DNA from: Caulobacteraceae bacterium
GTDB lineage: Bacteria > Pseudomonadota > Alphaproteobacteria > Caulobacterales > Caulobacteraceae
Direction of reading: 5' to 3'
Assembly (NCBI GenBank): GCA_947478785.1
Contig: CANJXI010000028.1
Location: 1 to 41,881, forward strand
Length of the DNA stretch: 41,881 nt
A program made the translations under genes and the position numbers. Positions 16,961 to 25,108 of the stretch are shown piece by piece (positions within the stretch are counted from its first letter, which is position 1; every line of letters begins with the position of its first letter). A model generated the notes under the pieces. That model worked only from the letters and a program-made list of their open reading frames with translations. It did not search any database and was not told where the DNA came from.

Positions 16961-17548
16961 TCAGCCGGGGCTTCGTCGCGGCGGATCGTCGAAGGTCGAC
17001 CAGTCGATGGGCTGGCCTTCGGGCGCCGGGTCGCGGGGGACCGCCGGGGCGGCGGCCTCCTCGGTGGGGACGGGGTCCGCGCGGCCGACGCCGATCGAGG
17101 CGGTGACGCTGGCGATGTGGATCTCGACGGGATCGTCCAGGAAGCCCGCCTCGTGGGCGGTCTCGTTCAACAGGCGGTCCAGGGCCTGGACCAGCTCCTG
17201 CATCTCGTCGTCGTCGTATTCCAGCCAGATCGCGTGCTCGACGGCGCTGCGCACATGATCCTTGCGCGCCTTGCGACGGGCCTCGTCGGCCTTGGCCGCC
17301 TGGGCGCGGTCCTCCTGGGCCTGGCGGGCCAGTTCGCGGTCCAGCCTGGCGTCGAGGTAGTGGGTCTGGCGCAGGCCCCGGCTGACCTTCTGGAACGCGC
17401 CCGCCAGACGCGCCTTCTGGTCCGGATCGTCCGTCGCCATGGCGGCTTCCTGCAGGTCGCAGGCGAGCAGCAGCGCGCGCTCGGCGAGCACCGCCATGTG
17501 GCGCTCGCGCACCTCGGCCTTTTCCGCAGGGGTCATCATCTGGAACAT
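16961..17548 (-). CDS. conserved hypothetical protein, alpha-helical
   Basis: A 195-residue soluble, mostly helical protein with a Lys/Arg/Ala coiled region (about residues 70-115) and an acidic WLEYDDDEMQELVQALDRLL helix. The tail is Pro/Ala-rich and ends near PIDWSTFDDPPRR. The start is uncertain: TTG at 17578, ATG at 17548 and ATG at 17539 are in frame and none has a clear ribosome binding site. A TTGACT box just before 17548 raises the possibility of a short or leaderless transcript. It lies upstream of atpI on the same strand, but the 260-base gap and the atpI promoter make it a separate unit. I do not recognise the family. Confidence 0.7.
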   Translation of the reverse strand: MFQMMTPAEKAEVRERHMAVLAERALLLACDLQEAAMATDDPDQKARLAGAFQKVSRGLRQTHYLDARLDRELARQAQEDRAQAAKADEARRKARKDHVRSAVEHAIWLEYDDDEMQELVQALDRLLNETAHEAGFLDDPVEIHIASVTASIGVGRADPVPTEEAAAPAVPRDPAPEGQPIDWSTFDDPPRRSPG

Positions 17549-17625
17549 AAGAAGAACATCGCAGGAGACCGAAGTCAAGTATTTTGGCGTCGGCCTTTCC
17601 CCTTGATGGGCAAAGGGCCAGAGGC

Positions 17626-18450
17626 TCAGCTCTCCGTGAACTCGAAGATCACGCCCAGGTTGGCTTCGGCCGGGATGGCGATGCTGTCGGGCGCGGACCC
17701 TGGGACGGTGGGAACGCCGCGCTCGGCGAAGTAGCTCTGGGCCTGGGCCAGGTCACGGACGGTGAAGACGGTGGAATAGATCCCCTGGCCCAGGCGCTGG
17801 AGGTGCTGCTGGAGCGGGCCATCGCCGGTGGGCGCGATGAGTTCGAGGATGGCGTCGGCGACCTGGAGCCCCCGGGCGCGGGCCGCGATGGCGGGGCGGG
17901 CCGCGTCGTAGACCGGCTCGGCGCTGATGAAGCTCTTGAAGAAGGCCGTGGCGGCGTCGAGGTCGGCGACGGCCAGGGTGTAGCCCTTGAGCCCCGCAAG
18001 GCCGAGCGGGTGCTCGTCGCGCCAATATTCGGCGGGCTTCATCTTCGCCCCGTCCAGCGCGGCCCATTGGTTGTCGTGGAAGGCGCCGTCGTAGAACTCG
18101 AAGGCGACGCCGTAGCCGTCGGCCGGGTGGGTGTGGACGGCGACCTTGATGTCCCGGACGATCCGCACCTTGTGGTCGGTCAGCGCGGCGCGAACCTCGT
18201 CCATGTTGGCCTGGTATTCGATGCCCAGGTAGTGCGCCCCGTGGCGAGAATTCAGCAGGAAGGCCGGCGGCACGAAGATCTCGAAGATCACGCGACCGAT
18301 GTCGATCAGGCAGGCGTGCCACTCGGCTGAGGGCAGATCGAGCAGGAAGTCGGCGCCGAACAGGGCCCGGAAATGGGCGAGGCCGGCGTCATAGTCCTCC
18401 AGCACCACGTTCAGGTGGTTGACGCGCACGGGGCGGATGGACGTGGGCAT
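17626..18450 (-). CDS. VOC-superfamily (glyoxalase/dioxygenase fold) protein, two domains
   Basis: A 274-residue protein built of two vicinal-oxygen-chelate modules. The first (about residues 7-125) begins VRVNHLNVVLEDYDAGLAHF, with His12 as a probable metal ligand; the second (about 150-270) begins GLKGYTLAVADLDAATAFF. Members act as metal-dependent ring-cleavage dioxygenases, lyases or epimerases. The start at 18450 is chosen over one 45 bases upstream because GGGAGG sits eight bases before it. It ends 47 bases beyond the helical protein start. A degraded copy of its first 35 codons lies at 20527-20646, across the TetR/P450 pair. The substrate is unknown. Confidence 0.87.
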   Translation of the reverse strand: MPTSIRPVRVNHLNVVLEDYDAGLAHFRALFGADFLLDLPSAEWHACLIDIGRVIFEIFVPPAFLLNSRHGAHYLGIEYQANMDEVRAALTDHKVRIVRDIKVAVHTHPADGYGVAFEFYDGAFHDNQWAALDGAKMKPAEYWRDEHPLGLAGLKGYTLAVADLDAATAFFKSFISAEPVYDAARPAIAARARGLQVADAILELIAPTGDGPLQQHLQRLGQGIYSTVFTVRDLAQAQSYFAERGVPTVPGSAPDSIAIPAEANLGVIFEFTES

Positions 18451-18555
18451 GGTGGTTGCCTCCCGGGGGCCGGGGGATGGTCGAGACGCCATCACGCTTG
18501 GCCTTGGCGAAGACCTAGCCGGTTCGGGGGAGTTCCGTCCACCGGGCGCCAGACC

Positions 18556-18660
18556 CTTTCCGGTTCCGGTGGAATCACCCGAGCCGGAAAGCGTCCATCT
18601 TCAGAAGTTTAGAGCGCGTCGGACGAGTGAACCGGCGTCCACTTCACCCTGACGCGCCCT
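18556..18660. repeat. double palindromic intergenic repeat
   Basis: CTTTCCGG (18556-18563) pairs with CCGGAAAG (18584-18591). Then GCGCGTC (18614-18620) pairs with GACGCGC (18651-18657), enclosing GTGAA/TTCAC (18627-18631 and 18643-18647). The unit TGAACCGGCGTCCACTTCA looks like a dispersed alphaproteobacterial intergenic repeat that I have seen as a pattern, not as a named family. It lies between the convergently read VOC region and the 3-prime end of the TetR gene, and it could terminate tetR transcription. Confidence 0.6.
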
Positions 18661-18691
18661 GGAGGTGGCGAGGCGATCGGCGTTTCATCGC

Positions 18692-19285
18692 TCAGGGACG
18701 CCTCGTTACCGGTCCGGCCGTCATCGGGCCGACGACAAGCCGATCGAGGATTTCGCCGATCCTGTCGTATCCGTAAGGTCGAGCCTGTCGCAGCCACCAG
18801 GTCAGAACGTCGATGACGCCACCGACCGCCCAGACGACCTTGAGGTCGGCGGGAAGCCAGTCGTCCGCGCCAGGCCGGGCGGCGGCGATCCGCCCGGCTC
18901 CGACAAGGAGTTCCGCGCGCACCGTGGTGGCCGCGCCACCGGTCAGCAGGGTGGACCAAAGCGTGCGGTGGCTGTCGACGAAGCGGCAGAGGGCGAGGCA
19001 GGCCGCCCGGCTGTCGCTGGCGAAGAGGACCGGGGCCGCCAGTTCGAGCAGGTCGCGGATTTCCCGCGCCGCCAGGTCGTTCAGCAAGGCCTGCTTGTCC
19101 GGGTAATGCCGAAAGAACGTCGCATAGCCGACACCCGCCGTCCGGGTGATCTGGCGCACCGTGATCTGATCGAACGCCGTCTGTTCGAGCAGCGCCAGCA
19201 GGGCGGCCGTCAATGCGGCCCGGGTCCGGACCAGGCGAGCGTCGAGCGCCATTGACGGCTCCGAGGCGGAAAACTTATGATCCAT
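18692..19285 (-). CDS. TetR/AcrR-family transcriptional regulator
   Basis: A 197-residue repressor-type protein. The N-terminal helix-turn-helix spans about residues 40-68, with ITVRQITRTAGVGYATFFRH as recognition unit followed by YPDKQALL, all standard for TetR. The C-terminal half is an all-helical ligand pocket with little similarity to named regulators. The ATG at 19285 lies only 26 bases from the divergent P450 start at 19312, and a perfect 6-base inverted repeat (19275-19297) spans the tetR start, so it probably represses both itself and the P450 gene. A small hydrophobic inducer related to the P450 substrate is inferred. Confidence 0.9.
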   Translation of the reverse strand: MDHKFSASEPSMALDARLVRTRAALTAALLALLEQTAFDQITVRQITRTAGVGYATFFRHYPDKQALLNDLAAREIRDLLELAAPVLFASDSRAACLALCRFVDSHRTLWSTLLTGGAATTVRAELLVGAGRIAAARPGADDWLPADLKVVWAVGGVIDVLTWWLRQARPYGYDRIGEILDRLVVGPMTAGPVTRRP

Positions 19286-19297
19286 TGTGTCTCATAA
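19275..19297. promoter_or_regulatory. likely TetR operator in the tetR-P450 divergent region
   Basis: TTATGA (19275-19280) and TCATAA (19292-19297) form an inverted repeat with an 11-base spacer, centred on the tetR start codon at 19283-19285. The two genes are only 26 bases apart, so the site would control both. GTCTCAT also occurs twice (19289-19295 and 19307-19313), the second copy touching the P450 ATG. Confidence 0.5.
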
Positions 19298-19311
19298 AAT
19301 GGCGGCGTCTC

Positions 19312-20526
19312 ATGGATAAGCCTAATTCTCCATCGGCCGCATGTCCGCACCCCGCCGCGCGCGACGATCGAAAATCCGCGGCGCTGGCTGCTCGCCATCT
19401 GAAGACCCCGCCCGGCTCCGACATGGTGGAGAGCTTCGCGTTTGGCCGCGAAATCCTGCGAAGCCCGTCCATGCGGCAGGCGATGGATGTGGGCGACCGG
19501 TTCGACCTGAACCATCCCGACACCGTGCCGGTGATCTTCCTCGATGGCGAGCAGCACCGTCGCAAGCGTACGGCGATCGCGAAATTCTTCACGCCCAAGG
19601 CGGTCGGGACCCACTACCTGGGCGTCATGGAACGGGTGACGGGGACCCTGCTCGCCGACCTGCAGGCGGCCGGCGGGGGACGGCTGGACGTGGTCAGCCT
19701 GGAACTCGCGGTGGCCGTCGCCTCGGAGATCGTGGGGCTGACGGCGTCGGACCGGGCCGCCATGTCGCGCCGGATCTCCGCCTCGTTCTCCAGCGGAAGG
19801 CGCCCGCCGCGCGGCCGGCTGGCCAAGGCGGTGAGCGGCGCGATCGCGGGACTGAGGCTCCTTCGCTTCTTCTATTTCGACGTTCGCCCGGCGATCGGCG
19901 CGCGGCGCAAGGCGCGCGGGACCGACGTGATCTCGCAGCTCCTCGACCTGGGGGCGTCGGACAGCGCGATCCTGATCGAGTGCATCGTCTACGCCTCGGC
20001 GGGCATGATCACGACGCGGGAGTTCATCGTTATGGCGGCCTGGCACCTCTTCGAGCGCGACGAGGTGCGCAGCCGATTCCTGGAGGGGAACGAGGGCGCC
20101 CAGCTGGCGATCCTGGAAGAAATCCTGCGCCTCGAGCCGGTTGCCGGCATGGTCTACCGCAAGGCCGCCGAGGACATGCCACGAAGCGAGGCGGGACCCT
20201 TGGCGGCGGGGCGCCGGTTCGCGATCGACATTCGCGCCGCCAACAGCGACGAGGCCGCGGTCGGCCCATGCCCGCACGCGCTGGACCCCGAACGCGCCGG
20301 CCAGGGCAAGGCCGGCGGCCACCTGAGCTTCGGCGACGGGCCACACCGCTGTCCGGGCGCCCCGGTCGCCTTGCAGGAGACCCGGATCTTCCTGGACCGC
20401 CTGCTGCGGCTTCCGGGGGTCGCCCTCGAACGCGCGCCCGACATGTACTGGAACGCGACGTTGATGAGCTACGAGCTGCGCAACGCGGTGGTGACCTGCG
20501 AGCGGCCGGCCCCCTTGGAACGGTAA
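19312..20526 (+). CDS. cytochrome P450
   Basis: A 404-residue soluble bacterial P450 that should hydroxylate a small hydrophobic compound using partner ferredoxins not encoded here. The heme loop FGDGPHRCPG is intact, with the thiolate Cys347. The K-helix ExxR is Glu270 to Arg273. The I-helix oxygen-activation site reads AGMITT (230-235): the usual acidic residue before Thr is Ile233, which is unusual and may alter proton delivery. The ATG at 19312 is the only start that leaves a normal N-terminus; it gives a very short, possibly leaderless transcript. It is divergent from TetR, and its stop is followed at once by a VOC gene remnant. Two c-type hemes follow in the next gene. Confidence 0.93.
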   Translation: MDKPNSPSAACPHPAARDDRKSAALAARHLKTPPGSDMVESFAFGREILRSPSMRQAMDVGDRFDLNHPDTVPVIFLDGEQHRRKRTAIAKFFTPKAVGTHYLGVMERVTGTLLADLQAAGGGRLDVVSLELAVAVASEIVGLTASDRAAMSRRISASFSSGRRPPRGRLAKAVSGAIAGLRLLRFFYFDVRPAIGARRKARGTDVISQLLDLGASDSAILIECIVYASAGMITTREFIVMAAWHLFERDEVRSRFLEGNEGAQLAILEEILRLEPVAGMVYRKAAEDMPRSEAGPLAAGRRFAIDIRAANSDEAAVGPCPHALDPERAGQGKAGGHLSFGDGPHRCPGAPVALQETRIFLDRLLRLPGVALERAPDMYWNATLMSYELRNAVVTCERPAPLER

Positions 20527-20646
20527 GGCAGATCGCGCGGGAAGGCGGCGAACAGCGCCCGGAACCGCGCGAGGCTGGCGTCATGGTCCTCCAGCACCAC
20601 GTTCAGGCGGTTCGCGCGCCGGGCGGGCGCTATCGGCGTGACGGCG
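20527..20646 (-). pseudogene. remnant of a second VOC gene (5-prime end only)
   Basis: Read on the minus strand this encodes APARRANRLNVVLEDHD continuing to SLARFRALFAAF, matching residues 5-38 of the intact VOC protein at 17626-18450. At the DNA level 37 of 40 bases agree between 20573-20612 and 18381-18420, and similarity runs over roughly 105 bases. It lacks a start codon and ends exactly at the P450 stop codon, so only the gene start survives. A net 3-base deletion keeps the frame. It lies in the same orientation as the intact copy, so the two form direct repeats around the TetR/P450 segment. Confidence 0.82.
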
Positions 20647-20696
20647 CCTCGATATGCGCTACCGTGGCCGTTCCACGGCGCCGGGGGTGATCAGCG

Positions 20697-21695
20697 ATGA
20701 GTGAACCTGCCCTGGCGCGTGGGTTGCGGACGGCCCTGTTGTGCCTGGCGATCACCGGGCTGACCGGATGCCAACCGGCGCCGCGCGCGCCCAGGGCGAT
20801 GAGTGGCGCGGACTGGGCCTACCCGTTCAGCCCACCCGCGCCGAACCCGCCCGCGCCGCTGGACAAGGTGACGCGCCTCAGGGTGGAGGGCTCGGACGTG
20901 ACCTATACGGCGCCCGAACTCCGGAACCTGTTCGCCGCCCCGGACTGGCGCCCCCAGGACCATCCGGCCATGCCGCCCGTGGTCGCCGGCGGACGCCGGC
21001 CGGAGGTCATGGCGTGTGGCTATTGCCATCTGCCGAGCGGCGACGGCAGGCCCGAGAACGCCGCGCTCGCCGGGCTGCCGCGCGACTACATCGTCGAACA
21101 GATGCGCGACTTCCGCAGCGGCGCGCGCCACTCCAGCATCGCCGGGCGGGGGCCCACAATGGCCATGGCGAAGCTCGGCAAGGCCGCGACCGACGCCGAC
21201 ATAGCCGCCGCCGCCGATTATTTCTCGACGCTCACGCACCGCAGCTTCACCCGTGTCGTGGAGAGCGATCAGGTTCCCCGGACCGTGACCAAGGGCTGGC
21301 TCTATTCGCGCGATCCGGGTGGCGGCAGCGAGCCGATCGGGGCGCGCATCATCGAGATTCCCGAGGATTTCGCGCGGTTCGAGAAGCGCGATCCAGCGAC
21401 GTCCTATGTCGCCTATGTTCCCACCGGCGCGATCGCCCGGGGGGCCGCGCTCGCCAGGACCTGGGGCGGCGGGAAGCAGGCCTGCGGCCTTTGCCATGGC
21501 TCCGGGTTCAAGGGGGTCGGCCCCGCGCCGCCGCTGGCGGGCCGCTCGCCCACCTATATCGTGCGCCAGCTCAACGACTTCCGGACCGGCGCCCGAAGCG
21601 GCCCGGGCGGCGCGGTCATGAAGGCGGTCGTGGCCTCGATGCTCAACGAGGACATGATCGCGCTGGCCGCCTTCATGGGATCACGCGAGCCCTGA
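20697..21695 (+). CDS. diheme cytochrome c lipoprotein
   Basis: A 332-residue secreted electron carrier with two heme-binding motifs, CGYCH (107-111) and CGLCH (263-267), each in a cytochrome c553-type domain with GLP/AGR...YI.EQ/RQ...F.SGAR repeats. The N-terminus is a lipoprotein signal (LTGC, Cys25 lipidated), anchoring it in the periplasm. The two halves are similar in pattern, suggesting an internal duplication. Such diheme proteins accept electrons from periplasmic dehydrogenases and pass them to oxidases. It lies 50 bases after the VOC remnant and is followed by an ABC-F gene after 83 bases; no partner dehydrogenase is seen. Confidence 0.9.
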   Translation: MSEPALARGLRTALLCLAITGLTGCQPAPRAPRAMSGADWAYPFSPPAPNPPAPLDKVTRLRVEGSDVTYTAPELRNLFAAPDWRPQDHPAMPPVVAGGRRPEVMACGYCHLPSGDGRPENAALAGLPRDYIVEQMRDFRSGARHSSIAGRGPTMAMAKLGKAATDADIAAAADYFSTLTHRSFTRVVESDQVPRTVTKGWLYSRDPGGGSEPIGARIIEIPEDFARFEKRDPATSYVAYVPTGAIARGAALARTWGGGKQACGLCHGSGFKGVGPAPPLAGRSPTYIVRQLNDFRTGARSGPGGAVMKAVVASMLNEDMIALAAFMGSREP

Positions 21696-21778
21696 CGGGG
21701 CCGTGGCGCGAACCGTCCGCAGGGTTTCGACACGGCCCGCCTTGCATCGCGCGCTGGGGGCTGTAAGGCACGCCGCCC

Positions 21779-23584
21779 ATGAGAGCCCCCATCCTCGCCC
21801 TGAAGACCGTCCGGCTGGCCGACGGCCCGCTGATGCTGTTCGACGGCGTGGACATCGCGCTGGACGCCCGCGTGCGCGCCTGCCTGGTGGGGCGCAACGG
21901 GGCGGGCAAGTCGACGCTGCTGCGCATCCTGGCCGGCCAGGTCGAGCCAGACGCCGGCGAGCGCAACCTGGCGGCCGGCACGACCATCGCCTTCGTGCCG
22001 CAGGAGCCGGAGATCACCGGCGCGACCCTGCTCGACCATGCCACCGCTGGTGGCGCGCCGGACTATCGGGCGGAGGCGGCGCTGACCGACTTCGGCCTCG
22101 ATCCGGCCAAGCCCGCGACGGGACTGTCCGGCGGGGAGATCCGGCGCGTGGCGCTGGCCCGCGCCTTCGCCGAGGAGCCGGACGTCCTGCTGCTCGACGA
22201 GCCCACCAACCACCTGGACATCCTGGCCATCGAGACGCTGGAGGAGGAGATCGCCCAGTCGAAGGCCGCCACCCTGATCGTCAGCCACGACCGGGCGTTC
22301 CTGGAGCGGGTGACCAAACGGTCTTTCTGGCTGGAATACCGGCAGGTTCGGCGCCTGGACCAGGGGTTCGCCCACTTCGACGAATGGGCCGAGAAGATCG
22401 CCAACCAGGAGGCCGAGGAGGCCAGGCGCCTCGACCGCTTCATCCAGCGCGAGGCCCACTGGATGGCGCGCGGGGTCACGGCGCGCCGCGCTCGCAACGA
22501 GGGGCGCAAGCGCCGGCTGGAGTCGCTGCGCCAAGAGAAGGCCGACCGGCTGAAGGACACCCGGAAGGACCTCAACATGGGGATCGCCAGCTCGGGCGTC
22601 TCCGGCAAGCGGGTGGTCGAGGCCAAGGGAGTCTGCAAGGCGTTCGGCGCGCGGGTGCTGCTGAAGGACTTCTCGACCCGCATCCTGCGCGGCGACCGGG
22701 TGGCGATCGTGGGGCCGAACGGGGCCGGCAAGACGACGCTGGTCAAGGTGCTGCTGGGCCAGATCCCGGCCGACGCGGGCGAGGTGAAGCTCGGGACCAA
22801 CCTGGAGATCAGCTACATCGACCAGGCGCGCGGCGCGCTGTCGCCGGAGATGACGCTGCGCGAAGTGCTGCTGCCGGCCGGCGGCGACCAGGTGCTGGTG
22901 CGCGGCGAACCCCGCCACGTGGTCTCCTACGCCAAGGACTTCCTGTTCACCGAGGCGCAACTGCGCCAGCCGGTGCGCAGCCTGTCGGGGGGCGAGCGCA
23001 ACCGCCTCTTGCTGGCGCGCGCGCTGGCGAACCCGGCCAACGTCATGGTGCTGGACGAGCCCACCAACGACCTCGACATGGACACGCTGGACCTGCTGGA
23101 GGACCTGCTGGCGGACTATGAGGGCACCCTGATCCTGGTCAGCCACGACCGCGACTTCATCGACCGGCTGGCGACCTCGACCATCGGGCTGGACGGGGCG
23201 GGCCGGACGGTGGAGACGCCGGGCGGCTGGCGCGACTTCATCTCGCAGAACCCAGGGTTCTTCGCCCGCCTGCCGGTGGCGGCGTTCGATGCGCCGAAGG
23301 CCGTTGCGGCGCCGGCCCAGAAACCCGCCCCGGCGAAAGCCGGCAAGCTCAGCTACAAGGACCAGCGGCGCCTGGAAGAACTGGAGACGCTGATCGCCGA
23401 CGGGCCCGGCCGGATCGCCGCCCTGGAGGCCAGCCTCGCCGATCCCGGCCTCTATGGACGCGACCCGGCGCGGTTCCAGGCGCTCACCCGAGACCTCGAC
23501 GCCCTGCGCGGCCAGGTGGCGGCGGGCGAGGAGGAGTGGTTGGCGCTGGAGGAAAGGCGCGAGGCGCTGGGGGCCGGGCGCTGA
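21779..23584 (+). CDS. ABC-F family ATPase (Uup type)
   Basis: A 601-residue cytosolic protein with two ATP-binding domains and no membrane segments. Walker A sites are at GRNGAGKST (38-46) and GPNGAGKTT (312-320); signatures LSGGE at 116-120 and 402-406; Walker B/DEPTN at 136-147 and 422-433. The linker between them is a charged helix (about 205-270), and the C-terminal 75 residues form a coiled-coil domain as in Uup. ABC-F proteins act on the ribosome or on DNA-related processes, not in transport. Start and length fit the family. Confidence 0.94.
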   Translation: MRAPILALKTVRLADGPLMLFDGVDIALDARVRACLVGRNGAGKSTLLRILAGQVEPDAGERNLAAGTTIAFVPQEPEITGATLLDHATAGGAPDYRAEAALTDFGLDPAKPATGLSGGEIRRVALARAFAEEPDVLLLDEPTNHLDILAIETLEEEIAQSKAATLIVSHDRAFLERVTKRSFWLEYRQVRRLDQGFAHFDEWAEKIANQEAEEARRLDRFIQREAHWMARGVTARRARNEGRKRRLESLRQEKADRLKDTRKDLNMGIASSGVSGKRVVEAKGVCKAFGARVLLKDFSTRILRGDRVAIVGPNGAGKTTLVKVLLGQIPADAGEVKLGTNLEISYIDQARGALSPEMTLREVLLPAGGDQVLVRGEPRHVVSYAKDFLFTEAQLRQPVRSLSGGERNRLLLARALANPANVMVLDEPTNDLDMDTLDLLEDLLADYEGTLILVSHDRDFIDRLATSTIGLDGAGRTVETPGGWRDFISQNPGFFARLPVAAFDAPKAVAAPAQKPAPAKAGKLSYKDQRRLEELETLIADGPGRIAALEASLADPGLYGRDPARFQALTRDLDALRGQVAAGEEEWLALEERREALGAGR

Positions 23585-23727
23585 GCCCGCACGCATTCCT
23601 GTGGATGAGCACAAGTTGCTGATCTTGCGATGGAACGCCCCCGAATTCTCGGGTTTTGCACCGGCCGCGCACCGGGTTACGCACCGTCCCCATCGGCCCC
23701 GCGCCGAACGCCGCTTGCGGGCGCCGG

Positions 23728-23999
23728 GGATCGGTAGCACGCTCCTATTGCCGAGAGGGACTGCGGCGCGGAGCAAGGCGAGGCCGGCAACGGCGGACCC
23801 GGACCTCAAGCGGGCACGAAGCTTCCCGAATGACCGATCCGGGGCGACCTGGACACGGGCTTCGAGCGGCGCCGGACGCGACGGAAAACCAGCGGGGCGA
23901 CCCGCGAACCGAAGTCGCCGACGACCTTGGGCACAGATCCCCCAACGGGTCTGGATGAGAGGGCGGAGCCTCGGGTGACCGAAGCGCCGCCCTCTTGCT
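23728..23999 (+). ncRNA. candidate structured intergenic RNA
   Basis: The 494-base gap between the ABC-F gene and the ABC importer has no credible coding frame but an orderly set of helices: GGATCGGT (23728-23735) with ACCGATCC (23833-23840), GGCGAC (23896-23901) with GTCGCC (23914-23919), CAGATCC (23934-23940) with GGGTCTG (23947-23953), and a 9-base terminator stem at 23958-23995. This looks like a small RNA ending in its own terminator, or a long 5-prime leader of the importer operon ended by an attenuator. It does not show the hallmarks of tmRNA, RNase P RNA, 4.5S RNA or 6S RNA. The 5-prime end is unknown; 23585-23727 holds nothing I can name. Confidence 0.35.
23958..23995 (+). terminator. 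strong intrinsic-terminator-like hairpin
   Basis: AGAGGGCGG (23958-23966) pairs with CCGCCCTCT (23987-23995), with an inner TCGG/CCGA helix. A short TTGCTAT follows. It lies 83 bases before the importer gene start and closes the candidate RNA. Confidence 0.62.
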
Positions 24000-24078
24000 A
24001 TGAGCGGTCTACAACCAGGGGCGGCTTCCAACGGCGGCGATGTCGGCTTACCTTCCAGGCCTTGTTCCGGGGGGTTCC

Positions 24079-25080
24079 ATGAAAGCGTTGCGTAGTCTCG
24101 TCGTCGCTCTGGCCGTATTGGTGGCGGCCTGCTCGCCAGGCAAGGCGGACAAGGCCACCCCGTCCGGCCCCCAACGCACCGTCATCCGTTTCGCCACCGA
24201 CTGGCGCGCCCAGGCCGAACACGGCGGCTTCTACGAGGCGCTGGCCAATGGCGAGTACGCCAAGCGCGGCCTCGATGTGCGGATCATCCAGGGCGGCCCG
24301 GGCGTGAACGTGCCGCAACTGCTGGCCGCCGGTTCGGCGGACCTCGGGATCGGCTCCAACGCCTTCGTGGTGATGAACCTGGCCCAGGAGGGCGTGCCGG
24401 TGAAGGCGGTCTCGGCCACCTTCCAGAAGGACCCGCAGGTGCTGATCGCCCATCCGGGCACCGGCGTGGACATGCTGGCTGACCTGAAGGGCCACCCGAT
24501 CCTGCTGGGCGACGCCTCGATCACCGCCTTCTGGGTGTGGCTGAAGGCCAAGTACGGCTTCACCGACGCCCAGGTCCGCAAATACACCTTCAACAACGGC
24601 CCGTTCCTGGCCGACAGGCGCTCAGCCCAGCAGGGCTATGTGACCAGCGAGCCCTACACCATCGAGAAGCAGGCGGGGTTCAAGCCCGTGGTGTTCCTGC
24701 TGGCCGACAACGGCTACCCCGGCTACGCCACCATGATCCTCGCGCCCGACAAGCTGATCGACAACCAGCCGGGGGCCGTGAAGGCCTTCATCCAGGCCAC
24801 CGCCCAGGGCTGGAAGGATTACCTGCACGGCGACCCCCGGCCCGCCGACGCGCTGATCAAGAAGGACAATCCCGAAATGACCCAGGACGTCCTCGACCAG
24901 GCCCGGGAGAAGCTGAAGGGCTACGCCATCGTCGACGGCGGCGACGCCACCTCGGGCGGGGTCGGGACCATGACCGACGCCCGCTGGAAGACCTTCTTCG
25001 ACATGGCCTCGAGCCAGGGCGTCTATCCGAAGACGCTGGACTACCGGAAGGCCTACACGCTGCAGTTCCTGACGCAGTGA
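24079..25080 (+). CDS. NMT1/THI5-like ABC transporter substrate-binding lipoprotein
   Basis: A 333-residue periplasmic binding protein. The N-terminus MKALRSLVVALAVLVAACS is a lipoprotein signal with Cys18 as the lipid site. The mature part begins with FATDW...EHGGFYEAL and continues GLDVRIIQGGPG, which is typical of the NMT1/THI5 group that binds thiamine precursors, pyrimidines, nitrate or sulfonates. The ATG at 24079 is chosen because it begins the signal peptide; an upstream in-frame ATG lacks it. It is first of three genes for an importer: ATPase (25109) and permease (25852) follow. The ligand cannot be fixed from the sequence. Confidence 0.91.
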   Translation: MKALRSLVVALAVLVAACSPGKADKATPSGPQRTVIRFATDWRAQAEHGGFYEALANGEYAKRGLDVRIIQGGPGVNVPQLLAAGSADLGIGSNAFVVMNLAQEGVPVKAVSATFQKDPQVLIAHPGTGVDMLADLKGHPILLGDASITAFWVWLKAKYGFTDAQVRKYTFNNGPFLADRRSAQQGYVTSEPYTIEKQAGFKPVVFLLADNGYPGYATMILAPDKLIDNQPGAVKAFIQATAQGWKDYLHGDPRPADALIKKDNPEMTQDVLDQAREKLKGYAIVDGGDATSGGVGTMTDARWKTFFDMASSQGVYPKTLDYRKAYTLQFLTQ

Positions 25081-25108
25081 CGTCGGCGGCCCGCGCGGGA
25101 GGCAAACC

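Noticed and set aside
18609-18959. A minus-strand frame running from the palindromic repeat into tetR
   Set aside because: It overlaps the TetR gene in another frame and ends in repeat DNA; it is a shadow.
23585-24000. tmRNA, RNase P RNA, 4.5S RNA or 6S RNA in the 23.6-24.0 kb gap
   Set aside because: None of the conserved cores of these RNAs (for example GAGGAAAGTCC of RNase P or GGAAGCAGCC-like SRP loop) is present.
21554-24031. An 825-codon minus-strand open frame across the ABC-F gene
   Set aside because: It is antisense to a clear ABC-F protein with two ATPase domains and has low-complexity Arg/Gly/Gln-rich content typical of GC-bias shadows.
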